A DNA stretch of 13,877 bases, taken from NCBI GenBank assembly GCA_050731755.1, contig JBOHPP010000067.1, positions 1 to 13,877 of the forward strand, read 5' to 3'. Position numbers and translations under genes: made by a program. The notes beneath the pieces were generated by a model. It did not search any database and was not told where the DNA came from. It saw only the letters and a list, made by a program, of their open reading frames with translations. Positions 5,975 through 13,678 of the stretch are shown here, one piece after another. This stretch comes from JBOHPP01 sp050731755. GTDB taxonomy: Bacteria > Methylomirabilota > Methylomirabilia > Rokubacteriales > CSP1-6. Position 1 is the stretch's first letter, and each line of letters starts with the position of its first letter.

Positions 5975-6415
5975 ATGTTTCGAGGGCGGTATCAGCACAC
6001 GATCGACCCGAAGGGACGGCTGAGCGTGCCGGCCAAGTTCCGGGACGTGCTGGCCCAGTACGAGGGAGCGCTGATCGTCGTGCCCAACGACAACGCCCTG
6101 GAAGTGCATCCCCTGGGAGAGTGGGAGCGACTGGAAAACCGCATCAACGAGCAATCCCAGTTCGATCCCGAGGTGCGCAAGCTCGGGCGCCTCTACATCT
6201 CGCGCGCAAAGGACGTCGAGCTCGACAGCGCCGGCCGGATCTTGCTGCCGTCGGACAGCCGGCAGCAGGCGGGCCTTGGCAAGGACGTGACGCTGTTGGG
6301 ACCGGGTCGCCGTTACTTCGAGGTCTGGGACCGCGGGCGGTTCGAGGAGTACGAGCGGACGAACGGCGACGGGTTGCCGTCGCTCTTCGAGCGGTTGTCG
6401 CGGTTGGGAGTGTAG
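5975..6415 (+). CDS. mraZ: Transcriptional regulator MraZ
   Basis: DNA-binding autoregulator of the dcw cluster, 146 residues, the usual length. The start MFRGRYQHTIDPKGRLSVPA is characteristic of the family. The two tandem SpoVT/AbrB-like swapped-hairpin domains are visible, one around DPKGRLSVPAKFR (about 11-23) and one around LDSAGRILLPSDSR (about 88-101), each with the D-x-x-G-R core. ATG 5975 is preceded by GGGTGA ending three bases before it. It is the first gene of the operon and should act on the AAGTGG repeats directly upstream. The C-terminus LSRLGV ends at TAG 6413-6415, three bases before the inferred rsmH start. Confidence 0.96.
   Translation: MFRGRYQHTIDPKGRLSVPAKFRDVLAQYEGALIVVPNDNALEVHPLGEWERLENRINEQSQFDPEVRKLGRLYISRAKDVELDSAGRILLPSDSRQQAGLGKDVTLLGPGRRYFEVWDRGRFEEYERTNGDGLPSLFERLSRLGV
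6406..6410 (+). promoter_or_regulatory. Shine-Dalgarno site of rsmH
   Basis: GGGAG lies seven bases before GTT 6418, inside the end of mraZ. It places the rsmH start at 6418 even though the codon there is not a normal start. Confidence 0.5.
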
Positions 6416-6417
6416 CG

Positions 6418-7290
6418 GTTCACGTTCCCGCGCTCGTCGACGAGGTCGCGTTCCTCCTGCGGCCGCGGCGCGAGGGCTGGGTGATCGACGGGACGGTGGG
6501 CATGGGTGGACACGCGGAGGCACTGTTGGAAACGACGTCGCCGGGCGTGCGGCTGCTGGGGCTGGACGTCGATCCCGAGGCCGTGGCCCGGGCCGAGGCT
6601 CGTTTGAGCCGCTACGGCCAGCGCGTGCGCTTGCGCCGCGCCAACTTTCGCGACCTCGAGCCGGTGGCCCGCGCCGAGGGGATCGCCGAGGCCCAGGCCG
6701 TGCTGCTCGACCTCGGGGTGTCTTCGCTCCAGCTCGAGACGTCGGGCCGCGGGTTCTCCTTCACGGGTGAGCAGCCGCTCGACATGCGGCTCGACCCCGA
6801 TGCCGACCGGACGGCGGAGGCGCTGCTGAACCGGCTGCCCGAGACCGAGCTGGCCCGTCTGCTGCGCGAGTACGGCGAGGAGCCGCACGCGCGCCGCGTC
6901 GCCCGGGCGATCGTGCGGCGCCGGCCGCTCCGGACGACGGCCGACCTGGTGGCAGCGGTCAAGAGTGCCGTGCCGCGGCGAGCCTGGCCCCGCCGCCGGC
7001 ACGTCGCTACACGGACGTTCCAGGCGGTCCGCATGGCCGTCAACGACGAGCCCGGCGCCCTCCAGACAGCGCTGCCCGAGGCGGCGGCGCTGCTCGCCCC
7101 CGGAGCGCGGCTCGGGGTCATCTCCTTTCACTCGGGCGAAGATCGCATCGTGAAGCGGGCGTTCCGTTCGCTCGCGGCGGCCGGGTACGCCGTCGTCGAG
7201 CCGTCGCCTCTCGAGCCCGGGGACGACGAGGTGCGGGCCAACCCCCGCGCCCGGAGCGCGAAGCTTCGCGTGCTGGAGCGGGTGCCGTGA
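6418..7290 (+). CDS. rsmH: 16S rRNA (cytosine-1402-N4)-methyltransferase RsmH
   Basis: SAM-dependent methyltransferase modifying C1402 in the ribosomal decoding centre; also called MraW. From 6418 it has 290 residues, near the family norm. Motifs are the SAM-binding IDGTVGMGGH (23-32), LGLDVDPEAVARAEARL, the LLDLGVSS block, PLDMRLDP, FQAVRMAVNDEPGAL and SFHSGEDRIVK (from Ser236). The conserved N-terminus should be MHVPxLxDEV and the sequence gives [GTT]HVPALVDEV: position 6418 holds GTT, not GTG. No ATG, GTG or TTG lies in frame between GTG 6121 (deep inside mraZ) and 6418. The true start may be a rare GTT, or this is a point mutation or base error. The 3' end overlaps ftsL by four bases (GTGA). 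Confidence 0.9.
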   Translation, partial: VHVPALVDEVAFLLRPRREGWVIDGTVGMGGHAEALLETTSPGVRLLGLDVDPEAVARAEARLSRYGQRVRLRRANFRDLEPVARAEGIAEAQAVLLDLGVSSLQLETSGRGFSFTGEQPLDMRLDPDADRTAEALLNRLPETELARLLREYGEEPHARRVARAIVRRRPLRTTADLVAAVKSAVPRRAWPRRRHVATRTFQAVRMAVNDEPGALQTALPEAAALLAPGARLGVISFHSGEDRIVKRAFRSLAAAGYAVVEPSPLEPGDDEVRANPRARSAKLRVLERVP

Positions 7291-7697
7291 GAGAGCGACA
7301 GCGGCTTCGTCACGAACACGACCCGCGGGTGCGCCGGACCCTGACGGTGGCGCTCGCCGGGTCCCTCCTCCTCGTGCTCTGCGGTCTGGCGGTGGTTGGC
7401 CTGCGGGTGCAGCAGGTGCACCTCGCCTACCGGCTCGACGCTCTGCGTGCCGAGCGCGTCCGCCTGGAAGTGTTGATCCGGCAACTCGAGGTCGAAGTGG
7501 CGACCCTCCGGTCCCCCGGGCGGATCGAGGGGCGAGCCCGCCAGCTCGGCCTGACGACACCCCGCCCACAGCAGGTCCGTCTGGCCCGTGAGTTCGTGCC
7601 GGGCACGACCGGCCTGGCCGCGGAGCGCAACCGCGTTGCCGCCTTCGGCGCGCCGGCCCGCACCGAGGCGACGGCGAGTCGAGCGCTTCAGCCGTGA
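7287..7697 (+). CDS. ftsL: Cell division protein FtsL-like
   Basis: Small bitopic divisome protein that with FtsB/DivIC and FtsQ links the Z-ring to septal synthesis by FtsW/FtsI. It has 136 residues: a basic cytoplasmic tail (RERQRLRHEHDPRVRR), one membrane helix at about 19-39 (LTVALAGSLLLVLCGLAVVGL), a periplasmic coiled coil at about 41-75 (YRLDALRAERVRLEVLIRQL), then RIEGRARQLGLTTPRPQQV, the typical FtsL/DivIC ending of the coil. The sequence family is poorly conserved, so the call rests on topology, coil and position between rsmH and ftsI. GTG 7287 overlaps the rsmH stop in GTGA and has GGAG eight bases upstream. The last 40 or so residues are an unconserved Ala/Arg-rich tail. Confidence 0.85.
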   Translation: MRERQRLRHEHDPRVRRTLTVALAGSLLLVLCGLAVVGLRVQQVHLAYRLDALRAERVRLEVLIRQLEVEVATLRSPGRIEGRARQLGLTTPRPQQVRLAREFVPGTTGLAAERNRVAAFGAPARTEATASRALQP

Positions 7698-9691
7698 GCC
7701 TCCCGGGCCTGCGCCTGCGCGTCCTCATCGTGGCGGCGCTCCTCACCGCCGCCTTCGGAGGCGTGACGGTTCGGCTCGCTGAGCTTCAGCTCGTCCGCCA
7801 TGCCGAGCTCGGCGCGATGGCCGAGCGCCAGTACGCGAGGACCGTCGTGCTCCACGCCCAGCGCGGGCCGGTCGTGGACCGCGAAGGCCAGCCCCTGGCC
7901 GTGTCGAGCCCGGCGGAGTCGCTGTTCGCCCAACCGCGTCAGGTCGGCGACCCCGTGCGGGTCGCCGCCAGGCTCGCTCCCATCCTCCAGCTCCCGGAAG
8001 CCGAGCTCCGGGCAGCGCTGGTGAGCTCGCGGCCCTTCGTCTGGCTCCGCCGCCGCTTGCCGCCGGCTCTCGCCGAGCAGGTGAGGGCTCTGCGCGAGCC
8101 GGGCCTGGGGCTCGTCACCGACCCGCTCCGCCTCTACCCCAATCGTGAGCTGGCCGCCCACGTGGTGGGCTTCGAGGGGGTGGACGGGGGCCTCGAAGGC
8201 ATCGAGCGCGCCTGGAACAGCGAGCTGGCCGGCACGCCCGGCAAGGCCGTCGTCGGCCGGGACGCCCTGGGGCGCGAGGTGGCGACCCCGGATGTGCTCC
8301 AGCCGCCGGTGCCGGGCCACGGGGTGATGCTCACGCTCGACACCAACATCCAGCACGCGGCCGAGCGGGAGATCGATGCGGCGTGGCGCCGCACCGGGGC
8401 GAAGGGCGCCATGGCCGTCGTCCTCGACCCACGGACCGGGGACATCCTCGCCCTGGCGCTCAGGCCGACCTTCAACCCCAACACCTTCCTCGACGTGCCC
8501 TCGCGCGAGGTGTGGCGCAACCGGGCGATCACCGATCCATTCGAGCCGGGCTCCACCTTCAAGGCGATCCTGGCCGCGGCGGCGCTCGAGGAGCGGGTGG
8601 TGCGCCCCGACGACCTGATCTTCGCCGAGCAGGGCGCGATTACGATTGCCAGGACCACCATCCGCGACTGGAAGAAGTACGGCTGGCTGACGTTCGCCGA
8701 GGTGCTCGAGAACTCCTCCAACGTCGGCGCCATCAAGGTGGGGCTCGCCCTGGGGCCGGCCCGCTACCACCGGTACATGACGGCGTTCGGCTTCGGCGCG
8801 CCGACGGCCGTCGGGCTGCCCGGCGAGAGCCGAGGGCTCCTGCGGGAGCCGACACGCTGGTCGGGGCTGTCGCTGCCCACGATGTCGATTGGCCAGGAGG
8901 TGTCGGTGACGGCGCTGCAGATGGTGGCGGCCTTCGGCGCCATCGCCAACGCCGGCACGCTCATGCAGCCCCGGCTGGTCCGGGCCGTCTTCGACGCCCA
9001 GGGACGCGAGATGCGCCGCTTCGAGACTCGAGCCATCCGCCAGGTCATCTCGCTGGAGACGGCACGGACACTCACCGGGCTGCTGGTCCGCGTGGTCGAG
9101 AATGGGACCGGCCGCCGGGCCGCCATTGCCGGCTACCAGGTCGCGGGCAAGACCGGCACCGCCCAGAAGCTGGACCCCATCACCCAGCGTTACTCCCGGG
9201 GCGCCAGCGTGCTGTCGTTCGTGGGTTTCGCGCCCGCCGACGCGGCGCGCTTCGTCATGCTCGTCCTGCTCGACGAGCCGCGCACCGCGCGATGGGGCGG
9301 CGAGGCGGCGGCGCCCATCTTCGGCGCCATCGGACAGGAGATCGTGCGCCACCTGGACGTCCCGCCCCAGGACACGCCGCCCGTCCATGTCGTCAGCGAG
9401 CCCGCCATCGAGCTATCCCTGCCCGTGCGGCTCGTGGGCACGGCCGGCGCGGGCCCGGTGGTGGAGGGCCCGCCGCTCATGCCCGATCTCCGCGGCCGGA
9501 GCCTGCGACACGCGCTCGCCGCCCTGGAGCCGCTCGGGCTGCGCGTGGAGGTCGCGGGCCGGGGCGTCGTCGTGCAGCAAAGGCCGGCGCCGGAGGCCGA
9601 GTTGGAGCCGGACACGACGGTCCGCCTCCTGCTGGCGCCGCCGCCAGGGACTCCCGCCCGACGGGGGGCGACCAGGGATTCGGCTCGATGA
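7694..9691 (+). CDS. ftsI: Division transpeptidase FtsI/PBP (class B) with PASTA domain
   Basis: Septal peptidoglycan DD-transpeptidase working with FtsW; 665 residues. A short cytoplasmic end and one membrane anchor (about 8-26) are followed by the class B dimerisation domain beginning RGPVVDREGQPLA (57-69). The penicillin-binding domain has all three active-site motifs: Ser287-Thr-Phe-Lys290 (SxxK nucleophile), Ser341-Ser342-Asn343, and Lys486-Thr-Gly488. A C-terminal PASTA domain follows at about 594-654 (MPDLRGRSLRHALAALEPLG, later VVVQQRPAPEAELEP). The PASTA domain is absent from E. coli FtsI but present in PBP2x/SpoVD and in many deeply branching Gram-negative bacteria. GTG 7694 overlaps the ftsL stop in GTGA; the next gene starts one base after its stop. 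Confidence 0.94.
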   Translation: MSLPGLRLRVLIVAALLTAAFGGVTVRLAELQLVRHAELGAMAERQYARTVVLHAQRGPVVDREGQPLAVSSPAESLFAQPRQVGDPVRVAARLAPILQLPEAELRAALVSSRPFVWLRRRLPPALAEQVRALREPGLGLVTDPLRLYPNRELAAHVVGFEGVDGGLEGIERAWNSELAGTPGKAVVGRDALGREVATPDVLQPPVPGHGVMLTLDTNIQHAAEREIDAAWRRTGAKGAMAVVLDPRTGDILALALRPTFNPNTFLDVPSREVWRNRAITDPFEPGSTFKAILAAAALEERVVRPDDLIFAEQGAITIARTTIRDWKKYGWLTFAEVLENSSNVGAIKVGLALGPARYHRYMTAFGFGAPTAVGLPGESRGLLREPTRWSGLSLPTMSIGQEVSVTALQMVAAFGAIANAGTLMQPRLVRAVFDAQGREMRRFETRAIRQVISLETARTLTGLLVRVVENGTGRRAAIAGYQVAGKTGTAQKLDPITQRYSRGASVLSFVGFAPADAARFVMLVLLDEPRTARWGGEAAAPIFGAIGQEIVRHLDVPPQDTPPVHVVSEPAIELSLPVRLVGTAGAGPVVEGPPLMPDLRGRSLRHALAALEPLGLRVEVAGRGVVVQQRPAPEAELEPDTTVRLLLAPPPGTPARRGATRDSAR

Positions 9692-9692
9692 C

Positions 9693-11186
9693 ATGGAACG
9701 AGAGATGCCGGTGAGCGAGCTGCTCGCGGCGTTATCCGAGAAGCGCGTGGTCGGCGCGCCGCCGGCGACGGTGACCGGCGTGCGCGACGATTCGCGGAAG
9801 ATCGAGCCCGGCGACTGCTTCGTCGCGGTGCCGGGGCTGCGCCAGGACGCGCGGCGCTTCGTGCCGGACGCGGTGCGGCGGGGCGCGACGCTGGTGATCA
9901 CCGAAGGCGCGCCGCTGACCGAGCTGCCCATCGCGCAGGTGCTCGTGCCGTCGGCGCGCACGGCGCTGGGTCGGCTGGCCGACGCCTACTACGGTCATCC
10001 CTCGCGGCGGCTCACGATCGTGGGCATCACGGGAACGAACGGCAAGACCACGACGTCTTATCTGGTGAACGCGCTCTTGCAGGCTCGTGGGGTGCGAACC
10101 GGTGTCATCGGTACCATCCAGTACCGCATCGGCGACCAGACCCTGCCCGCAGGCCAGACCACGCCGGAGGCACTGGAGCTTCAGTCAATGCTGGCGAGCA
10201 TGTATTCCCAGGGCGTGCGCGGGGTCACCATGGAAGTGTCGTCGCACGCGCTGGCGCTGGCCCGCGTCGACGAGCTGACGTTCGACGTCGCGGTGTTCAC
10301 GAACCTGACGCAGGACCATCTGGACTTCCACGGCACCTTCGACGACTACCGGCGCGCCAAACGCCATCTGTTCGAGCTGCTCGAGCGTTCCCCCAAGCCC
10401 GGACGCACCGCGGTCGTGAACGGCGACGATCCGGCCGGCTCGGAGATGACGCGTGGGCTCACGGTCCCCGTGCTGACCTTCGGGTTCGGCCCGGGTGCCG
10501 CCGTCCGGGCGCTCGAGTGGGCGTCGACCCTCGACGGCATCCGGCTGCGCGCCGGCACGCCGCGGGGGCCACTCGAGCTTCGCTCGACGCTGATCGGCGA
10601 GCACAACGTCATGAACCTGCTGGGCGCTGTCGGCGTCGGCCTGGCGCTGGGACTGGCCCCTGATCCGATCGCCGCGGCGCTCGGCGCCGTGGGCACGGTG
10701 CCCGGACGCTTCGAGCGGGTGCGAGCCGGCCAGCCCTTTCTCGTCGTGGTGGACTACGCGCATACGCCGGACGCGCTGGAGCGCGTGCTCACGACGGCCC
10801 GCAAGCTCACGCAAGGTCGGCTGGGCGTGGTCTTCGGCTGCGGCGGTGATCGGGACCGCGGCAAGCGGCCCATCATGGGCGCCATCGCCGCCCGATTGGC
10901 CGATCAGGTCTGGGTGACCTCAGACAATCCCCGCTCGGAGCGGCCGGAGGCCATCATCGAGGAGATCATGGTCGGCGTGCGGGCCGCGGGCGGCGACTCC
11001 CGCCGCGTCGTGGGCGAGAGCGACCGCCGGGCCGCCATCGTGAGCGCGCTCTCGTGGGCGGCGGCCGGCGACACCGTCGTGATCGCGGGCAAGGGACACG
11101 AGACCTATCAGGTCGTGGGCACTGCCGTGTTGCCCTTCGACGACCGCGAGGTCGCCCGGCAAGTGTTGCGGGAGCGGTGGGGCTGA
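9693..11186 (+). CDS. murE: UDP-MurNAc-L-Ala-D-Glu:meso-DAP ligase MurE
   Basis: Cytoplasmic Mur ligase adding the third residue of the peptidoglycan stem peptide; 497 residues. Motifs in order: DDSRKIEPGDCFVAVPG (UDP-sugar-binding domain), the P-loop GITGTNGKTT with Lys118, MEVSSHALALARV, FTNLTQDHLDFHG, HNVMNLLGAV, DYAHTPDALE, the substrate-selecting Asp411-Asn-Pro-Arg414, and AGKGHETYQ. DNPR marks meso-diaminopimelate rather than lysine enzymes, so this cell should have DAP-type peptidoglycan. ATG 9693 starts one base after the ftsI stop; in-frame ATG 9705 and GTG 9711 are alternatives, and no Shine-Dalgarno site decides clearly. The frame stays open far upstream into ftsI, but that part does not resemble a protein domain. 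Confidence 0.96.
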   Translation: MEREMPVSELLAALSEKRVVGAPPATVTGVRDDSRKIEPGDCFVAVPGLRQDARRFVPDAVRRGATLVITEGAPLTELPIAQVLVPSARTALGRLADAYYGHPSRRLTIVGITGTNGKTTTSYLVNALLQARGVRTGVIGTIQYRIGDQTLPAGQTTPEALELQSMLASMYSQGVRGVTMEVSSHALALARVDELTFDVAVFTNLTQDHLDFHGTFDDYRRAKRHLFELLERSPKPGRTAVVNGDDPAGSEMTRGLTVPVLTFGFGPGAAVRALEWASTLDGIRLRAGTPRGPLELRSTLIGEHNVMNLLGAVGVGLALGLAPDPIAAALGAVGTVPGRFERVRAGQPFLVVVDYAHTPDALERVLTTARKLTQGRLGVVFGCGGDRDRGKRPIMGAIAARLADQVWVTSDNPRSERPEAIIEEIMVGVRAAGGDSRRVVGESDRRAAIVSALSWAAAGDTVVIAGKGHETYQVVGTAVLPFDDREVARQVLRERWG

Positions 11187-11191
11187 GCGCC

Positions 11192-12586
11192 ATGCCCACC
11201 TTCACGGTGCAGGAGATCGTGCGGGCCTCGCAGGGAGCGCTGGTCGTCGGCGATCTGGCCGTCGCCGTCAGCGGGATCAGCATCGACTCCCGGACGCTCG
11301 GCGTGGGCGAGGCCTTCTTCGCCATCCGCGGTCACCGCCTGGACGGCCACGACTTCGTGGCCGACGCGGCCAGCCGTGGCGCCTCCTGCCTGGTGGTCCA
11401 CTCGGTGCCCGACCCGATCCCGACCGGCGTCCCGCTCGTCCTCGTGGAGGACACGACGAAGGCGCTGGGCTGGCTGGCCGCGGCCCATCGCGCGAAGTTC
11501 CAGGGCCCGGTGGTGGCCATCACCGGCTCCAATGGCAAGACGACGACGAAGGAGATGATCGCGGCGGTGCTCGCCATCCGCTGGCGCGTGCTCAAGCCCG
11601 AGTCGAGCTTCAACAACCAGTGGGGGCTGCCGCTGACGCTGCTGCGGCTGGGCCCGGAGCACGAAGCGCTCGTCGTAGAGATCGGAACCAACCAGCCCGG
11701 CGAGATCGCCTACCTCAGCGGGCTCACGGCTCCCACGGTGGGCGTGGTGACCACGATCGCCGCCGTCCACACCGAGTTCCTGGGCTCGCTCGACGGGGTT
11801 CGCGAAGAGAAAGCCGCGCTGGTGCGGACGCTGGGCGCGGAGGGCTGGGCGGTCTTGAACGCCGACGACCCTCGCGTAGCCGGCCTGGCCCGTGACACCG
11901 CCGCCCGCGTGATCACCTACGGCCACGCCTCCGGCGCCGCGGTCCGCGCCGTGGGCGACGCGGCCGAGACGGCCGACGGCGTGCGCTTCACCCTGGAGGT
12001 CGGCGGCGAGCGGGCGACCGTCAGCCTGGCCTTCGTGGGCCGACACAACGTGACGAACGCGCTGGCCGCCGCGGCCACCGGGACCGCGCTGGGCCTGGCG
12101 CCGGGCGAGATCGCTCGGGGCCTGGAGAGCGCCCGGCCGGTCAAGGGCCGGTGCGTGTGGCGGTCCGCCCCGGGCGGGGTGCGGATCCTGGACGACACCT
12201 ACAACGCCAACCCGGCCTCCGTAAAAGCGGCGCTGGACGCGGCGGCCCACCTCGGCGGTCGCCGCCTGCTCGTCGTGCTCGGCGACATGCTGGAGCTCGG
12301 CGACATCGCCGAGACGGCCCACCGCGAGGTGGGCCGGCAGGTGGCCGCCGCCGGCGCAGCCGAGTTCGTCGGCCTGGGCTCACACATGCGCCGGGCGGTT
12401 GAGACGGCTCGAGCGGAGGGGTTGAGCGGGGCACACCACACCACGACGTTCGAGGACACCGTCGCGCACCTGCTCAAGCGGGTGCAGCCGGGCGACCTCG
12501 TTCTCGTCAAGGGCTCGCGTGGGATGCGGATGGAGCGCGTCGTGGACGCGCTCGCCGCCCGCCTCGGCAGGGCCGGGGAGACATGA
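11192..12586 (+). CDS. murF: UDP-MurNAc-tripeptide:D-Ala-D-Ala ligase MurF
   Basis: Cytoplasmic Mur ligase completing the UDP-MurNAc-pentapeptide; 464 residues. Features are DSRTLGVGEAFFAIRG in the first domain, the P-loop AITGSNGKTTTKE with Lys116, SFNNQWGLPLTLL (the MurF form of the NN-G-P-T block), EIGTNQPGEIAYL, NADDPRV, HNVTNALAAAA, the MurF-diagnostic DDTYNANP (334-341), GDMLELG, and LVKGSRGMRME near the end. ATG 11192 follows the murE stop by five bases. An in-frame GTG at 11177 with GGGAG close upstream would overlap murE and add five residues, so the start is not fully settled. It uses the product of MurE, the gene before it, and its own product is the substrate of MraY, the gene after it. 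Confidence 0.96.
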   Translation: MPTFTVQEIVRASQGALVVGDLAVAVSGISIDSRTLGVGEAFFAIRGHRLDGHDFVADAASRGASCLVVHSVPDPIPTGVPLVLVEDTTKALGWLAAAHRAKFQGPVVAITGSNGKTTTKEMIAAVLAIRWRVLKPESSFNNQWGLPLTLLRLGPEHEALVVEIGTNQPGEIAYLSGLTAPTVGVVTTIAAVHTEFLGSLDGVREEKAALVRTLGAEGWAVLNADDPRVAGLARDTAARVITYGHASGAAVRAVGDAAETADGVRFTLEVGGERATVSLAFVGRHNVTNALAAAATGTALGLAPGEIARGLESARPVKGRCVWRSAPGGVRILDDTYNANPASVKAALDAAAHLGGRRLLVVLGDMLELGDIAETAHREVGRQVAAAGAAEFVGLGSHMRRAVETARAEGLSGAHHTTTFEDTVAHLLKRVQPGDLVLVKGSRGMRMERVVDALAARLGRAGET

Positions 12587-12595
12587 GGACGGGCG

Positions 12596-13678
12596 ATGTT
12601 GTACCACCTGCTCGTTCCGTTGGCCCAGGAGCACATCATCTTCAACGTCTTCCGGTACCTCACGTTCCGGTCGTTGATGGCGTTGATCTCGGCCCTGGTG
12701 ATCTCGCTCATCGTCGGGCCCTGGCTCATCGAGCGGCTGCGGGCGCTGCAGCAGGGCGGGGCCACCGTCCGGGAGGACACGCCGGAACGGCATCGCATGA
12801 AGAAGGGGACGCCCACGATGGGCGGCCTGGTGATCCTGGTGTCGCTGCTGCTCAGCACGCTCCTGTGGGTGAATCTTCTCAACCGGTACGTCTGGGTGGT
12901 GGTCCTGGCCACGATGGGCTTCGGCCTCATCGGGTTCGCCGACGACTTTCGCAAGCTCCGGGCCCGTCGGGGCTTGTCCGCGCGCATGAAGTTCGGGCTG
13001 CAGCTGCTGTTGACCTTCGCCCTGCTCCAGATCGTGTTCTGGCAGCCGCCCGCCAACGCATGGACGCCGGTGCTGGCCATTCCCTTCCTCAAGGGCTGGC
13101 TGCTCGACCTCGGCTGGTGGTGGATTCCCGTCGCGATGCTGGTCATCGTGGGCGCCTCGAACGCGGTGAACCTCACGGACGGGCTCGATGGCCTGGCCAT
13201 CGGCCCCATCATCATGGCCGGGGGCGCCTTCGGCGTCATCGCCTACCTGACGGGCAACTTCAGGGCCGCCGACTACCTCAAGATCCTGAACGTCCGGGGC
13301 GCCGGCGAGCTGGCGGTGTTCTGCGGCGCGCTCATCGGTGCCGCCATCGGGTTCCTCTGGTTCAACTGCCATCCGGCCCAGGTCTTCATGGGGGATGTCG
13401 GCTCGTTGGCCCTGGGCGGCGCCATCGGGACGCTGGCCGTGCTCACCAAGTCGGAGCTGCTGCTGCCCCTGATTGGCGGTCTGTACGTGGTCGAGGCCGC
13501 CTCCGTGATCATCCAGGTCCTGAGCTTCAAGCTCACTGGCCGGCGGGTCTTCCGCATGGCGCCGCTCCATCACCACTACGAGCTGGCCGGCTGGGCCGAA
13601 CCCAAGATCGTCGTGCGCTTCTGGATCGTCTCCTTTGCCCTGGCCTTGCTGGCGCTGAGCACGTTGAAGCTGCGATGA
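12596..13678 (+). CDS. mraY: Phospho-MurNAc-pentapeptide transferase MraY
   Basis: Integral membrane enzyme moving phospho-MurNAc-pentapeptide from UDP onto undecaprenyl phosphate to make lipid I; 360 residues, the standard length, with about ten hydrophobic helices. Conserved sites: GTPTMGG, the Mg-binding Asp116-Asp117 in GFADDFRKL, NLTDGLDGLAIG (Asp195), FMGDVGS (Asp267), and the His cluster 325-327 in PLHHHYE. ATG 12596 comes nine bases after the murF stop, with AGGA six bases before it. The TGA at 13676-13678 overlaps an ATG (13675) in the ATGA arrangement common between genes of this cluster, so a coupled gene, normally murD, would be expected there. It is the last complete gene in the window. 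Confidence 0.97.
   Translation: MLYHLLVPLAQEHIIFNVFRYLTFRSLMALISALVISLIVGPWLIERLRALQQGGATVREDTPERHRMKKGTPTMGGLVILVSLLLSTLLWVNLLNRYVWVVVLATMGFGLIGFADDFRKLRARRGLSARMKFGLQLLLTFALLQIVFWQPPANAWTPVLAIPFLKGWLLDLGWWWIPVAMLVIVGASNAVNLTDGLDGLAIGPIIMAGGAFGVIAYLTGNFRAADYLKILNVRGAGELAVFCGALIGAAIGFLWFNCHPAQVFMGDVGSLALGGAIGTLAVLTKSELLLPLIGGLYVVEAASVIIQVLSFKLTGRRVFRMAPLHHHYELAGWAEPKIVVRFWIVSFALALLALSTLKLR

Noticed and set aside
5926..6417. Upstream extension of the rsmH frame across mraZ
   Set aside because: It overlaps all of mraZ in another frame and does not look like a methyltransferase extension. It remains open only because stop codons are rare.
7688..9388. 566-codon minus-strand ORF opposite ftsI (likewise 6313-7746 and 11108-12322)
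   Set aside because: These are shadows of rsmH, ftsL, ftsI and murF; no motifs, and the composition is typical of antisense GC-rich frames.
9102..9692. Upstream extension of the murE frame inside ftsI
   Set aside because: The extension overlaps the ftsI transpeptidase and PASTA coding sequence and is Arg/Ser/Pro-rich. MurE homology begins near 9693.
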